A DNA stretch of 64,000 nt from positions 1,612,001 to 1,676,000 of the forward strand of contig NZ_BSUM01000001.1 in assembly GCF_030161595.1 (NCBI RefSeq), in the 5' to 3' direction. The translations under genes were made by a program, and so were the position numbers. The notes under the pieces are model-generated. The model had not been told where the DNA came from, did no database searches, and worked only from the letters and a program-made list of their open reading frames with translations. Source of the stretch: Litorihabitans aurantiacus. GTDB taxonomy: Bacteria > Actinomycetota > Actinomycetes > Actinomycetales > Beutenbergiaceae. This document shows, piece by piece, positions 8,838 to 17,619 of the stretch (position 1 is the first letter of the stretch; the number at the start of each line of letters is the position of its first letter).

Positions 8838-10542
8838 GTGCCGCTCCCCGACGCCAAGACCGCCTGGCCCCCGAAGCCGTTCGACTCCGCCTTCCAGACC
8901 ATGCGCGAGTGGGACGCCTGGTACGTCGGCGACCCCGGCACGCTCCAGTCCACCTACGCCAACGGCAGTCGTCCCCGCACCCGCCCGTCGCAGCACCGCG
9001 GCGGCGTCGTCGGCGCGATGTCCCGGTTCTTCTGGGGCCGCCCCATCCCCGACGGCCAGGACCGCACCCGCCTGCACATCCCCGTCGCCGCCGACCTCGC
9101 CACCACCAGCGCCGACCTCCTGTTCTCCGAGCCGCCCCGCCTCGTCCTGCCCGGCGACACGAAGGACACCACGCGGCGGCCGGCGCAGGAGCGGCTCGAG
9201 CAGATCTTCAACACCCCGGAGAACCATTCCGGCCTCCTCGAAGCCGCCGAGCTCGCAGCAGCCCTCGGCGGCACGTACCTGCGCGTCGTGTGGGACACCG
9301 CGTCCGAGCAGCAGATGCCGTTCCTGACAGCGGTGCACGCCGACGGCGCGATCCCCACCTGGAAGTGGGGCCGCCTCGATTCCGTCGTCTTCTGGACCGT
9401 CGTCGGACGCGACGGCCAGTCCGTCGTGCGGCACCTGGAGTCGCACGAGGGCGGACGCATTCTCCACGGCCTCTACCGCGGCACCGACGACAGCCTCGGC
9501 ACGCGCCTCGACCTGCGCGACCACCCGTCCACCGAGTGGGCCGCGACCCTCGTCAACGGCGAGGACGCGATCGTGACCGGCGTGCCCGGCCTGACCGCCG
9601 CCTACGTCCCCAACGTGCGCCCCTCCCGCCAGTGGCGCACGTCGCCGGAGCTGTCCCCGCTGGGCCGGTCCGATTTCGACGGGATCGAGGGCCTGTTCGA
9701 CGCGCTCGACGAGACGTACTCCTCGTGGATGCGCGACGTCCGCCTGGCCAAGGCGCGCCTCATCGTCGACCAGAACGCCTTCACCCCCTCGGCGAGGGGC
9801 GTGGCGCGACGTTCGACGTCGACCAGGAGCTCTTCACCGCGGTCCCCGGCATCGCCGGCTCGCTCAAGGACGGGTCGATCGCGCAGGCCGAGCAGTTCGA
9901 GATCCGCACCGCCGATCACCGCGACACCAGCATCGAGATCGTGAAGGCGATCCTGCGCGCGGCCGGCTACTCACCGCAGACGTTCGGGGACGACGCCATG
10001 TCGATCTCGTCCACCGCGACCGAGGTCAAGGCCCGCGAGCGGCTCTCGGAGCGGACGCGGGACAAGAAGGCCCGCTACTGGGCGGCGGCCCTGTCCCCGC
10101 TCGCGCGGACGATGCTCGACATCGACGCCGTCGTGTTCCGCGGCAAGGGCGCCGGCGTGGAGGTGCCCGAGACGCGGTTCCCGCCGAAGGTCCAGGAGGA
10201 CACGCTCGAGCTCGCGCAGACCGCCCTCGCGCTGCGCAACGCGGAGGCGGCGAGCATCGAGCAGCGTGTCCGCCTGGTCCACCCGGAGTGGGACGGTGAC
10301 ACCGTCAACGCAGAGGTCGGCCGCATCAAGGCCGAGACGAGCCTGGCGGACCCGGCCACGTTCCGCCCCGGTGTCGACGACGTCGGGGGCTGCCTCCGGG
10401 CCAGGCCAACGACGCCGGCATCCTGATCCGGTCGACCGCGACGCCCGAGTCGGCCCAGGAGGCCATCCGGACGGGCGACATCGGCAAGGTGAGGTGGACG
10501 GGTGAGCGCCCGGTCACTTCGCGGCCCGCGGACGAGAAGTAG
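8838..10542 (+). CDS. Portal protein, two apparent frame breaks
   Basis: Forms the dodecameric DNA-entry ring at the capsid vertex. Starts at GTG 8838 with AAGGGAG at 8826-8832. The N-terminal half (REWDAWYVGD, MSRFFWGRP, LHIPVAADLATTSADLLF) and the later GDDAMSISSTATEVKARERLS are typical of SPP1-type portal proteins of actinobacteriophages. The frame breaks at the C run 9784-9788 and again at the G run 10385-10389. One added base at each gives a 568-residue protein ending at TAG 10540-10542, whose tail continues sensibly as GGLPPGQANDAGILIRS. Size is normal for the family once repaired. Confidence 0.88.
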
Positions 10543-10551
10543 CCTCGGGGG

Positions 10552-11628
10552 ATGCCTGGTGGCCCCGAGTACGGTGCGCGCCTCGCCGCCCAGGTGGTGG
10601 ACCTGGTGGTGGAGGCCGAGCTCGTCATGCTCCGCCGCGTCCGCGACGCGCTCGCGCAGGGCCTCGAGGCGCCGGCGTGGGCTGAGGCGAAGCTGCTGGA
10701 GCTGCAGCGGCTCCGACGGGCGCTCACGGCGGACCTCGCCGCGCTGGACGCGTCGGTCGTTGCGACGGTCGAGGAGGTCGTCGGCCGGGCGTACACGACC
10801 GGGACCGCCCTCGCGGTCGGTGACCTCGACGACGTCCGGGTCCGGCCGTCGTTGCCGCCGGCGCAGTTCGCCGCCGTGCAGCGGATCGCTGCCGACGTTC
10901 TCGCCGTCGCCCGCGGGGCCGCGCCTGTAGCGCTGCGTTCGGTCGCGGACGCCTACCAGGCCGTCGTCGCCGAAGTGTCAGCGACCGTCCTGACCGGCGC
11001 CGCGACGCGTGTCGATGCTGCGCAGTCCGCGCTCGACCGGCTGCTCGGCGACGGCGTCACCGGCTTCCGCGACAGCGCGGGCCGGAACTGGCGTCTGGAG
11101 TCCTACCTCGAGGTGGCCGTCCGGACCGGTACCGGGCGCGCTGCCGTGCAAGGCCACCTGGACACGCTCGCCGCGTCCGGCCAGGACCTCGTCTACGTCA
11201 TCCCGGGCCCGCGCGCCTGTCCCGACTGTGACCAGTGGTCGGGGCGGGTCCTGTCGATCAGCGGGGCGACCGGTGACGCGATCGCCGACGGCCGCCGGGT
11301 CGGGGTGACGTCGCTCGACGTCGCGCGCGGGTCGGGGCACCTGTTCGGTCCGAACTGCCGCTGCAGCACGGGGCTGTACCTGCCCGGTGTGACGACCCCG
11401 AACACCGAGCGGCCGGACCCGGCCGGGTACGAGGCCGGGCAGGAGCAGCGTCGGCTCGAGCGTGGAGTGCGGGCGTGGAAGCGTCGAGAGGTGCTGGCGC
11501 TCACGCCGGAGGCGAAGCGTGCCGCTCAGGCTCGGGTGCGTGAGTGGCAGGGCCGGGTGCGCGAGCACACGGCTGCGCATGACCTGAAGCGGCTCCCCCG
11601 GCGTGAGCGGATCACCGGCGCGATCTAG
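10552..11628 (+). CDS. MuF-like minor capsid protein
   Basis: A 358-residue head morphogenesis protein following the portal gene, as in SPP1 and many actinobacteriophages. The C-terminal half carries the motif CPDCDQWSGRVLSISG and FGPNCRCS, typical of the phage minor capsid protein 2/MuF group. The N-terminal 150 residues are helical. It is thought to bind the portal and enter or guide the head. It ends with TAG inside the palindrome CTAG, which is also the stop codon of the convergent small gene. Confidence 0.85.
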   Translation: MPGGPEYGARLAAQVVDLVVEAELVMLRRVRDALAQGLEAPAWAEAKLLELQRLRRALTADLAALDASVVATVEEVVGRAYTTGTALAVGDLDDVRVRPSLPPAQFAAVQRIAADVLAVARGAAPVALRSVADAYQAVVAEVSATVLTGAATRVDAAQSALDRLLGDGVTGFRDSAGRNWRLESYLEVAVRTGTGRAAVQGHLDTLAASGQDLVYVIPGPRACPDCDQWSGRVLSISGATGDAIADGRRVGVTSLDVARGSGHLFGPNCRCSTGLYLPGVTTPNTERPDPAGYEAGQEQRRLERGVRAWKRREVLALTPEAKRAAQARVREWQGRVREHTAAHDLKRLPRRERITGAI

Positions 11629-11810
11629 TCGTCGTACCCCTCCCAACGGATACCGAGAGCGGGGTGCGCACGGTCGCACCTCACGTTCGTGCACTGCGCA
11701 GTCGTCCTGATCCATGTGTCGGACCCGTCGAAGGGCTCATCGAGCAGCCAGTTCTGCACGACTCGCGACCCGCACCGGTCGCATCGCTTCGCATGCGGCG
11801 TCTGCTTCAT
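11625..11810 (-). CDS. Small zinc-finger protein, Ogr/Delta-like pattern, antisense in late operon
   Basis: A 61-residue protein on the minus strand between the MuF and scaffold genes. It has CDRC at residues 10-13 and CTNVRC at residues 40-45, that is CxxC...CxxxxC. This spacing recalls the Ogr/Delta zinc-binding activators of P2/P4 late genes (CxxC, about 22 residues, CxxxxC); the gap here is 26. ATG 11808-11810 is the start, with GTG two codons upstream as alternative; the ribosome binding site is weak. Its stop shares CTAG with the MuF stop. It could be a late-gene regulator or simply a zinc ribbon. The family assignment is tentative. Confidence 0.6.
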   Translation of the reverse strand: MKQTPHAKRCDRCGSRVVQNWLLDEPFDGSDTWIRTTAQCTNVRCDRAHPALGIRWEGYDD

Positions 11811-11924
11811 CTTCACCGAGCCTGCCCCTTCCCTCTCGCGCCCGCGACACGACGTCGTAGGCGTCCTCGGCGACCGTATCGGCGGCCGCCGACATCCACA
11901 CCCCGAACGGTCCAGGAGGCCGCC

Positions 11925-12680
11925 ATGACCCGACCCAGCAGCTACGTTCCCGCCACGAGCGTCATCGACATCACCGCCCCGGGTGGAATCGAGGCGCTGC
12001 TCGCGTTCCAGCGCGCGCGCTTCGGTGACGCCACCATGATGGCCGACGGCGACGGCGGCGATCCCGCGGGAGGGTCGGACCCCGCGGGCACGGACCCTGC
12101 CGGCGACGACCCCGCCGACCCGGCGGCGAGTAGCGATCCCGCGGGCGCGGACCCCGCGGAGGCGGAGAACGTCGAGCAGCTCCCCGCGTGGGCGCAGAAG
12201 CTCATCCGCGACACCCGCTCCGAGGCCGCCGGCCACCGGACCAAGGCCAACGACCAGCTCCAGGCGATCGGGAAGGCACTGGGCCTCGTGAAGGACGGCG
12301 ACGGCGCCCCGACCGTCGAGTCCCTCACCCAGCAGCTCACCGAGGCCACGACCGTCAGCGCCACGGCCACTGAGGCCGCGCGTGCCGCGCAGGTCGAGCT
12401 CGCCGTATACCGCGCCGCCGCCACCCACCACGGCGACCCCGGCGCCCTCCTCGACTCCCGCTCCTTCCTGGCGAAGGTGTCGGACCTGGACCCCGCCGAC
12501 CAGGCGTTCCAGACCAAGGTCGACGCCGCCATCAAGGCCGCCGTCGACGCCAACCCCAAGCTCAAGGCCGTCCAGGTGGCGGCCCGTAGCGGAAGCGACC
12601 TGGCCGGCGGGACCGGCGAAGGCAAGAGCCGCACCCCGAAGTCCCTCACCGACGCCGTCGCGAACGCGTACGGCGACTAG
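11925..12680 (+). CDS. Capsid scaffolding protein
   Basis: A 251-residue acidic, helical protein directly before the major capsid gene, the usual place of the scaffold. Start ATG 11925 follows AGGAGG at 11914-11919. An Asp/Pro/Ala/Gly-rich repeat stretch (DPAG units, about residues 42-80) is followed by coiled-coil-like helices (HRTKANDQLQAIGKALGLV) and a basic C-terminus (SRTPKSLTDAV) that would contact capsid protein. Expected to direct procapsid assembly and leave before DNA packaging. Confidence 0.82.
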   Translation: MTRPSSYVPATSVIDITAPGGIEALLAFQRARFGDATMMADGDGGDPAGGSDPAGTDPAGDDPADPAASSDPAGADPAEAENVEQLPAWAQKLIRDTRSEAAGHRTKANDQLQAIGKALGLVKDGDGAPTVESLTQQLTEATTVSATATEAARAAQVELAVYRAAATHHGDPGALLDSRSFLAKVSDLDPADQAFQTKVDAAIKAAVDANPKLKAVQVAARSGSDLAGGTGEGKSRTPKSLTDAVANAYGD

Positions 12681-12695
12681 CCACCAGGAGCACAC

Positions 12696-13643
12696 ATGCC
12701 CGTCACCGTCGCCCAGGCTCAGCAGAACGCCACCGACGACCTCGACCTCTCGGTCATCGACGAGTTCCGCACCAACGACATCCTCGACCTCGTCACCTTC
12801 GACGACGTCGTCAACCCCGCCGGCGGCGGCGGAACCCTCACCTACGGCTACCGGCGCCTCGCCGAGCTCGGCACCGCCGCGTTCCGCGCCATCAACGCCG
12901 AGTACGCCCCGACCGAGGTCTCCACCACGCGGCACAGCGTCGACCTCAAGCCGCTCGGCGGCGCGTTCCAGGTCGACCGCGTCCTGTCCCGCATGGGCCC
13001 CGGCGCCACCGGCGAGGTCGCCCTGCAGATGGGCCAGAAGATCCGCGCGACGCAGGCCGAGTTCGGCAACGCCGTCATCAACGGCGACAGCAGCGCGGAC
13101 GAGGACTCCTTCGACGGCCTGTCCAAGGCCCTCGCCGGGTCCACCACCGAGATCACCGACACCTTCGACTGGTCCGGCACGACCGACGAGGCCCAGTCGT
13201 TCGCGATCCTCGAGGCCCTCGACGACATCCTCGCGGTCCTCGACGGCGACCCCGGCGCGATCATCACCAACCGCCGCGCGATCGCCAAGATCGCCTCGGC
13301 CGCCCGCCGCGCCAACATGTACGTCGAGCAGGTCGGCCCCCGCTCCACGCGCATCCGCCAGTACGGCGGCATCCGCCTCGTCGACGCCGGAAAGCGCGCC
13401 GGCCAGAACGCCGACGTCGTCCCGGTCCGCTCCGGGGGCCTGACCGAGCTGTACGCGGTCCGGTTCGGCCTGGACGCCTTCCACGGCGTCTCGATGGCCG
13501 GCGCTCCCCTGGTCCAGACGTGGCTGCCCGACTTCTCCAAGGCCGGCGCCGTGAAGACCGGTGAGGTCGAGATGGGCCCCGTCGCGGTCGTCCTCAAGAA
13601 GACCAAGGCCGCGGCGGTCGCCCGCTCGGTCAAGGTCGCCTGA
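12696..13643 (+). CDS. Major capsid protein (HK97 fold)
   Basis: A 315-residue protein starting at ATG 12696 after AGGAG. Features of the HK97-type capsid group of actinobacteriophages: an N-terminal acidic helix, a Gly-rich E-loop region (NPAGGGGTLTYGYRRL), FQVDRVLSR, GDPGAIITNRRAIAKIASAARRA and the late GLTELYAVRFGLDAFHGVSMAG. The position after the scaffold supports this. A perfect hairpin follows its stop codon. Confidence 0.92.
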   Translation: MPVTVAQAQQNATDDLDLSVIDEFRTNDILDLVTFDDVVNPAGGGGTLTYGYRRLAELGTAAFRAINAEYAPTEVSTTRHSVDLKPLGGAFQVDRVLSRMGPGATGEVALQMGQKIRATQAEFGNAVINGDSSADEDSFDGLSKALAGSTTEITDTFDWSGTTDEAQSFAILEALDDILAVLDGDPGAIITNRRAIAKIASAARRANMYVEQVGPRSTRIRQYGGIRLVDAGKRAGQNADVVPVRSGGLTELYAVRFGLDAFHGVSMAGAPLVQTWLPDFSKAGAVKTGEVEMGPVAVVLKKTKAAAVARSVKVA

Positions 13644-13661
13644 CCCGGCCCCTGGTCACCA

Positions 13662-13695
13662 GCTGGCGGCGCCGCACCCCTGTGGCGCCGCCAGC
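13662..13695 (+). terminator. Hairpin after the major capsid gene
   Basis: GCTGGCGGCGCC (13662-13673) pairs perfectly with GGCGCCGCCAGC (13684-13695) around a 10-base loop. There is no T run, which is common for actinobacterial terminators. It could lower transcription of later genes relative to capsid. Confidence 0.6.
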
Positions 13696-13730
13696 ACCCC
13701 ACGGCACGAAACGGACCTGGGAGGGTCACC

Positions 13731-14165
13731 ATGAGCATCAAGATCACCAGCCCCATCGAGGGCTTCACCGGCAAGAGCGTCTTCGGCCCCACCACCGTCA
13801 CCTTCGACAAGGGCGTGGCCGAGCTCGAGGACCTGTCCACGCCGCTGCGCGCGTACCTCGAGACGAAGGGGTACACGATCGAGGGCGTGGAGGTGGGGCC
13901 GTTCGACCCCGCCAAGCACAAGGCCGACGACGTCATCGACTACCTCGCCGGTCTCGACCGTTCCGACGAGGCCGGGCGCGCGGAGTTCGACCGGGTGGCC
14001 GCTGCGGAGCGCGCCAGCGAGAAGCCGCGTGCCGGCGTCCTCAAGGCGATCGAGAAGGCCGAGGCCGACGCCGCGGCCGCCGAGGCGAAGGAGCAGGAGG
14101 AGGCCGCCGCGAAGGCAGCCGCCGCCCAGGCCTCCCTCGACGCCCAGGGCGGTGACGGCGCGTGA
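13731..14165 (+). CDS. Head-associated protein of unknown function
   Basis: A 144-residue protein with GGAGG just before ATG 13731. The first 50 residues form a small beta domain (SIKITSPIEGFTGKSVFGPTTVTFDKGVAELED...). The C-terminal 55 residues are an Ala/Glu/Lys helix that looks like a coiled coil. Position behind the capsid gene suggests a head decoration or head-tail protein. No family recognised. Confidence 0.7.
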   Translation: MSIKITSPIEGFTGKSVFGPTTVTFDKGVAELEDLSTPLRAYLETKGYTIEGVEVGPFDPAKHKADDVIDYLAGLDRSDEAGRAEFDRVAAAERASEKPRAGVLKAIEKAEADAAAAEAKEQEEAAAKAAAAQASLDAQGGDGA

Positions 14166-14470
14166 GCACCCCCATCGACCCCCGCACTCTCGAGCCCGAG
14201 CAGATCGGGACGCGGCTGCGCGACGCCGCCGTCGACCCCCGCTCGGGCGACTTCCTGGCGCCGTCAAACGCCGGCGCAGCCGGGGAGCTCGGGAACCCTC
14301 ACGGCCCCACGGTCGTGTCCCCCGGGCTGCACGGCGACGAGTCCGTCCGGTCCATCCGGCCCGGGCTCGTGTCCGGCGACCCTGCGACGCAGTCGAGCGA
14401 GGAGCACGGGCAGCTGCAGGCCGACCAGCCGCAGACCGCGGTGCCCGACGGCGACGGCCCGGCGCTGTGA
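14162..14470 (+). CDS. Small phage protein, unknown
   Basis: A 102-residue acidic, Pro/Gly/Ser-rich, probably disordered protein. GTG 14162 overlaps the preceding stop as GTGA. Residues ERDR-like motifs are absent; the recurring SIRPGLVSGD and PHGPTVVSPG suggest short linear motifs rather than a fold. Kept because of tight coupling and third-position GC. Function unknown. Confidence 0.55.
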   Translation: MSTPIDPRTLEPEQIGTRLRDAAVDPRSGDFLAPSNAGAAGELGNPHGPTVVSPGLHGDESVRSIRPGLVSGDPATQSSEEHGQLQADQPQTAVPDGDGPAL

Positions 14471-14490
14471 CCAGCGTCGACCTCTGAGCC

Positions 14491-14531
14491 GGCCGGGCCG
14501 CACCCACCCATCACGTGGGTGCGACCCGGCC
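14491..14531 (+). terminator. Long hairpin before the connector genes
   Basis: A 17-bp stem with one mismatch: left arm 14491-14507, right arm 14515-14531 (GTGGGTGCGACCCGGCC), 7-base loop, no T run. The region from 14471 to 14670 holds no gene that I can support. Confidence 0.55.
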
Positions 14532-14670
14532 ACGGTGGTGGGCGTCAACACGGTCCCGGCAACGCCATCGCGAACCTGCCGTGAAGGCCGCTTGGGGGTT
14601 TCCCGCCGGGCCTTTCGCTCCCTGTAGCAGCGCGTCCTGCGCCCACCACCACACCCCACCTGGAGGCCCC

Positions 14671-15078
14671 GTGAACGTCTACGCCACCACCACGGACCTC
14701 GCCTCCGCCCCCTGGAACCTCGACCTCGACGAACGGGCCGCGCACGCCCTCCTGACCCGCGCCACGGTCAAGGTCCGCCAGCTCACCCTCACCGCCGTCT
14801 ACGCCACCGACCCCGATGGTCGCGCGAGCGACCCCGCCGTCGTCGACGCGCTGCGGGACGCGACCTGCGCGCAGGCGGCCTGGTTCGACGAGACCGGCGA
14901 CACCGGGTCCGGCGCCGCCGGCCGCTACAACACCATGAGCCTCGGGTCCGCGTCCCTGTCCGGCGGCGGCACCGGGTCCGGCGCGAACACGACCGCGGCG
15001 ACCGCGCAGTTCAGCCCCGAGGCCGTCTCGATCCTGCAGAACGCGGGCCTGACCCAGGGCGGTGCCCGCTCGTGGTGA
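14671..15078 (+). CDS. Head-tail connector (adaptor) protein
   Basis: A 135-residue protein, GTG 14671 with TGGAGG at 14661-14666. Helical N-terminus (ATTTDLASAPWNLDLDERAAHALLTRATVKVRQL), the ALRDATCAQAAWFDETGD segment and the Gly/Ser-rich tail are seen in gp6/gp15-type adaptor proteins of actinobacteriophages. It is the first of four small connector genes. It should bind beneath the portal. Confidence 0.75.
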   Translation: MNVYATTTDLASAPWNLDLDERAAHALLTRATVKVRQLTLTAVYATDPDGRASDPAVVDALRDATCAQAAWFDETGDTGSGAAGRYNTMSLGSASLSGGGTGSGANTTAATAQFSPEAVSILQNAGLTQGGARSW

Positions 15079-15401
15079 GCCTCCCCGCGATCCTGACCCC
15101 ACACGCCGTGACCGTCCGCCGTCTGACGGGTGAGGGCGCGCACGGACCGGTCCACGCTGGCCCCGTCACACTGCGCCGGGTCCGGGTCGAAGCGACCACG
15201 CGTCTCGTGCGTGACCGCACCGGTGCGGAGACGACGTCGACGGCGCGCCTGTTCACCCGGCCCGAGCACGGCCCCGTTCCACCCGGCTCCCTCGTCCTCC
15301 TCGACGAGGGCACTGCGTTGGAGCGGTGGGCGACCGTCATCAGCGCCGCCCACCAGTACACGCCGCCGGCACCTGAGCACTACGACCACGCCCTCACCTG
15401 A
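15072..15401 (+). CDS. Head-closure (stopper) protein
   Basis: A 109-residue beta-rich protein, GTG 15072 or 15075, overlapping the previous gene by a few bases. The order adaptor, stopper, gp10-like, tail terminator is the usual one, and the strand pattern HAVTVRRL...TLRRVRVEATTR fits a small barrel. Assigned mainly by position. Confidence 0.65.
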   Translation: MVSLPAILTPHAVTVRRLTGEGAHGPVHAGPVTLRRVRVEATTRLVRDRTGAETTSTARLFTRPEHGPVPPGSLVLLDEGTALERWATVISAAHQYTPPAPEHYDHALT

Positions 15402-15426
15402 CCCGCCGCTTGGAGGTGGTGCCGCC

Positions 15427-15771
15427 GTGACCGCGAAGATCACTTGGAACGGGCCCGAGGCGAAGGCCGCCGCGCGCCGCGCCACCGGCCGCGGGCTCGC
15501 CAACGCCGCCGAGGTCGTCCTCGCGGCCTCGCGTGAGGTCGTCCCGATCGAGGAAGCGACCCTGTCCCGCTCCGGCGCGTCCAGCGTCGACGAGGCCGAG
15601 ATGGTCGCCGCCGTCTCCTACGACACCCCGTACGCCGTCATCCAGCACGAGCGCACCGACTTCCGCCACGACGCCGGCCGCACCGCGAAGTACCTCGAGG
15701 CCCCGCTCCTGGCCACGCGCGCGCAGCAGCAGGCAGCGATCGCGCAGGCGCTCCAGGGCGGCCTCGGATGA
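15427..15771 (+). CDS. HK97 gp10-like tail-connector protein
   Basis: A 114-residue protein, GTG 15427 after GGAGGTGG at 15412-15419. The pattern ASREVVPIEEATLSRSGASSV...VSYDTPYAVIQHERTDFRHDAGRTAKYLEAPL is characteristic of the HK97 gp10/minor capsid family found before the tail terminator gene. It overlaps the next gene as ATGA. Confidence 0.8.
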   Translation: MTAKITWNGPEAKAAARRATGRGLANAAEVVLAASREVVPIEEATLSRSGASSVDEAEMVAAVSYDTPYAVIQHERTDFRHDAGRTAKYLEAPLLATRAQQQAAIAQALQGGLG

Positions 15772-16187
15772 TCGACCTCACCCTCGTCCTCACCGCAGCC
15801 GCAGGCAGGCTCGCGGCCGCCGGCGTCGCCGACTACGAACCCGACGGCGTCTACCCGTCGGGAGCGACCGGGGTCGTGCTGAAGAACATGCCCACCGGGC
15901 CCGACCGTGTCGTCGTCCTGAACGCCTACCAGCCCGGCGGCACCCCCGACCCGAACGACCCGGTCGAGACGGTCATGCTGCAGCTGCGAACCCGCGGCAT
16001 CGCCTACCCGCCGACCGACGTCGACGACCTCGCCGAAGCCGCCGTCGCGGCCCTGTCCGGGCACCGCGCCGTGTGGCCGGGCCTGTACGTGTCCCGGTCC
16101 TACCGGATCAGCAGCGCGCAGCTCGGCGCCGACCAGAACCGCCGCCAGGAGCGGACGGACAACCTGCACCTCACCCTGACCCGCTGA
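15768..16187 (+). CDS. Tail terminator protein
   Basis: A 139-residue protein. The fold signature RVVVLNAYQPGGTPDPNDPVETVMLQLRTRG followed by ALSGHRAVWPGLYVSR and an RRRE(RTDN)-like end matches the tail completion/minor capsid family in the same place of many actinobacteriophages. It caps the tail tube and joins it to the head. Translationally coupled to the preceding gene. Confidence 0.78.
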   Translation: MIDLTLVLTAAAGRLAAAGVADYEPDGVYPSGATGVVLKNMPTGPDRVVVLNAYQPGGTPDPNDPVETVMLQLRTRGIAYPPTDVDDLAEAAVAALSGHRAVWPGLYVSRSYRISSAQLGADQNRRQERTDNLHLTLTR

Positions 16188-16241
16188 CCCCCAGGCGGGG
16201 CACCAGCACACCACCCACCACTCCCTGCCTGGAGGCACCCC

Positions 16242-16744
16242 ATGACCACTCCCCCGTCGCGCCGGCCGCCGAGGACCTCACGTTCTCCTACGAGTACGCC
16301 GTCGACATCAACCTCGGCACCCTCACCGACCCGATCTGGCAGCAGTTCCGCGGCATCAGCGCCGTCGACCCGCAGAAGCCGCCGGTGTCGGTCGAGGCCG
16401 CCACCTACGACGACCGTGGCGCCCCGAACAGCAAGAAGGTGTCCGTGTCGTTCACGCTCGGGTTCACCGCCCAGGGCCGCCGTCTCGCGTCCGGGTCCTA
16501 CCGTCCCGAGATCGAGAAGCTCCTCGAGCTCGAGAACGCCGTCGGTGACGCCGCGGTCGGCCACTTCCGCTGGTACGACAACCCGGCCGAGGGGTCCCCG
16601 AACCCGTCCGACGCGCACGAGGGCTTCGGCATCGCGACCGTGACCCGGCAGAACACCGGGAACGACCAGGTCGCCGGGTGGACGGTCAACATCGCTGGCC
16701 AGGGCCGCCCGACCCGCATCGAGAACCCCGCGCTGGACGACTGA
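16242..16744 (+). CDS. Major tail (tube) protein, one apparent frame break
   Basis: Start ATG 16242 with TGGAGG before it. Only the first four codons are in this frame. One added C in the run 16251-16255 joins them to the long frame and gives a 167-residue protein: MTTPPVAPAAEDLTFSYEY... The body (FRGISAVDPQKPPVSVEAATYDDRG, TLGFTAQGRR, GFGIATVTRQNTGNDQVAGWTVNIAGQG) is a typical tail tube subunit. Located directly before the chaperone gene, as expected. Confidence 0.85.
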
Positions 16745-16764
16745 CCGTCCTCGCGTCCTGATCG

Positions 16765-16805
16765 CCCGTGGGCGGCGCCGTCGTCGGGTCGACGCCGCCC
16801 ACGGG
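16765..16805 (+). terminator. Hairpin after the tail tube gene
   Basis: CCCGTGGGCGGCG (16765-16777) pairs perfectly with CGCCGCCCACGGG (16793-16805). Like the hairpin after the capsid gene it lies behind a protein needed in high copy number and may reduce downstream transcription. Confidence 0.6.
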
Positions 16806-16852
16806 TCACCACCCGACACCCACCCGACGAACCCCGACAGGAGCGCCCGACC

Positions 16853-17377
16853 ATGACGCTGAAGGACCTCACCGCACACCTCGTCCCCCCGCTGCACATC
16901 CCCTACGCCGGGACGACCTACGAGGTGCAGCCGCCGAGCAAGGACACCGGGCTCAAGCTCGCCGCGATCAACGCCGCCGGCGTCGCCACCTACGCCTCCG
17001 TGATCCAGGCGTGCCCCACCTGCGGCCACTCCGGCTCCCCCGAGCTCCCCAACTCCACGCGCGAGCTGCTGGAGTCGATGGGCGAGGCCGAGGTCGCCCC
17101 GCTCGCGCTCGGCCAGGACGTCTACGACCAGATGCTCGCCGACCGCGTTCCGGGCCCGCACATCGACAAGTTCGGGCTCTACGCCCTCTACTACTGGACG
17201 CTCGGTGAGGCGACGGCCGACGCGATCTTCGAGGCGCAGCTGACCGGTGGTGGTGCGTCGGGGGAAGCCGCGGTTTCGGGCCGGACTTCGACCCCGAGGC
17301 CTGGGCCCCGTACGGCATCGGCGAACCCGACGAGACGGGTGTCTACCCGCGCTACCGGGGCACTCCGGCGTCGCTGA
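16853..17377 (+). CDS. Tail assembly chaperone, short form (G)
   Basis: A 174-residue protein between tube and tape measure. It has AGGAG before ATG 16853, a CPTC pair near residue 46 and the helical body FGLYALYYWTLGEATADAIFEAQ. The last 40 codons are Arg/Pro/Thr-rich and look like out-of-frame translation of the T extension. The frame change at G run 17260-17264 gives a longer GT form (see next entry). Chaperones of this kind coat the tape measure during tail assembly. Confidence 0.82.
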   Translation: MTLKDLTAHLVPPLHIPYAGTTYEVQPPSKDTGLKLAAINAAGVATYASVIQACPTCGHSGSPELPNSTRELLESMGEAEVAPLALGQDVYDQMLADRVPGPHIDKFGLYALYYWTLGEATADAIFEAQLTGGGASGEAAVSGRTSTPRPGPRTASANPTRRVSTRATGALRRR

Positions 17378-17619
17378 AGCCACCCGCCGCAGCCGCCCCG
17401 TCAGCGGCCGGTGTGCGCGTCGGGTGGGGCGACATCCTCGAGCGCTGGTCCACCGTGATGGTCGACCTGCACGAGGTCTACGGCGCCGACTGGGACGACC
17501 CCGGCCTGGTCCGGGCGTGGCCGTGGTGGCGCGCCCGGATCTGGGGGCTGCTCGGATCGGAGCGTTCGCGGTTGCGCCGCGAGCTCACCCCGCCGCCGGC
17601 TACAGCACGACGAGGATGA
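17260..17619 (+). CDS. Tail assembly chaperone, T extension reached by -1 shift
   Basis: In the -1 frame after TCG GGG GAA the text continues GSRGFGPDFDPEAWAPYGIGEPDETGVYPRYRG...WGDILERWSTVMVDLHEVYG to a stop at 17619, with good codon use throughout. G plus T would be 255 residues. The site GGGGGAA (17260-17266) is slippery-like, and -1 frameshifting is the known way to make GT in long-tailed phages. A missing G in the run would give the same picture, and this assembly lacks bases in many such runs, so true frameshifting is not proven. Confidence 0.7.
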   Translation, partial: GGSRGFGPDFDPEAWAPYGIGEPDETGVYPRYRGTPASLKPPAAAAPSAAGVRVGWGDILERWSTVMVDLHEVYGADWDDPGLVRAWPWWRARIWGLLGSERSRLRRELTPPPATARRG

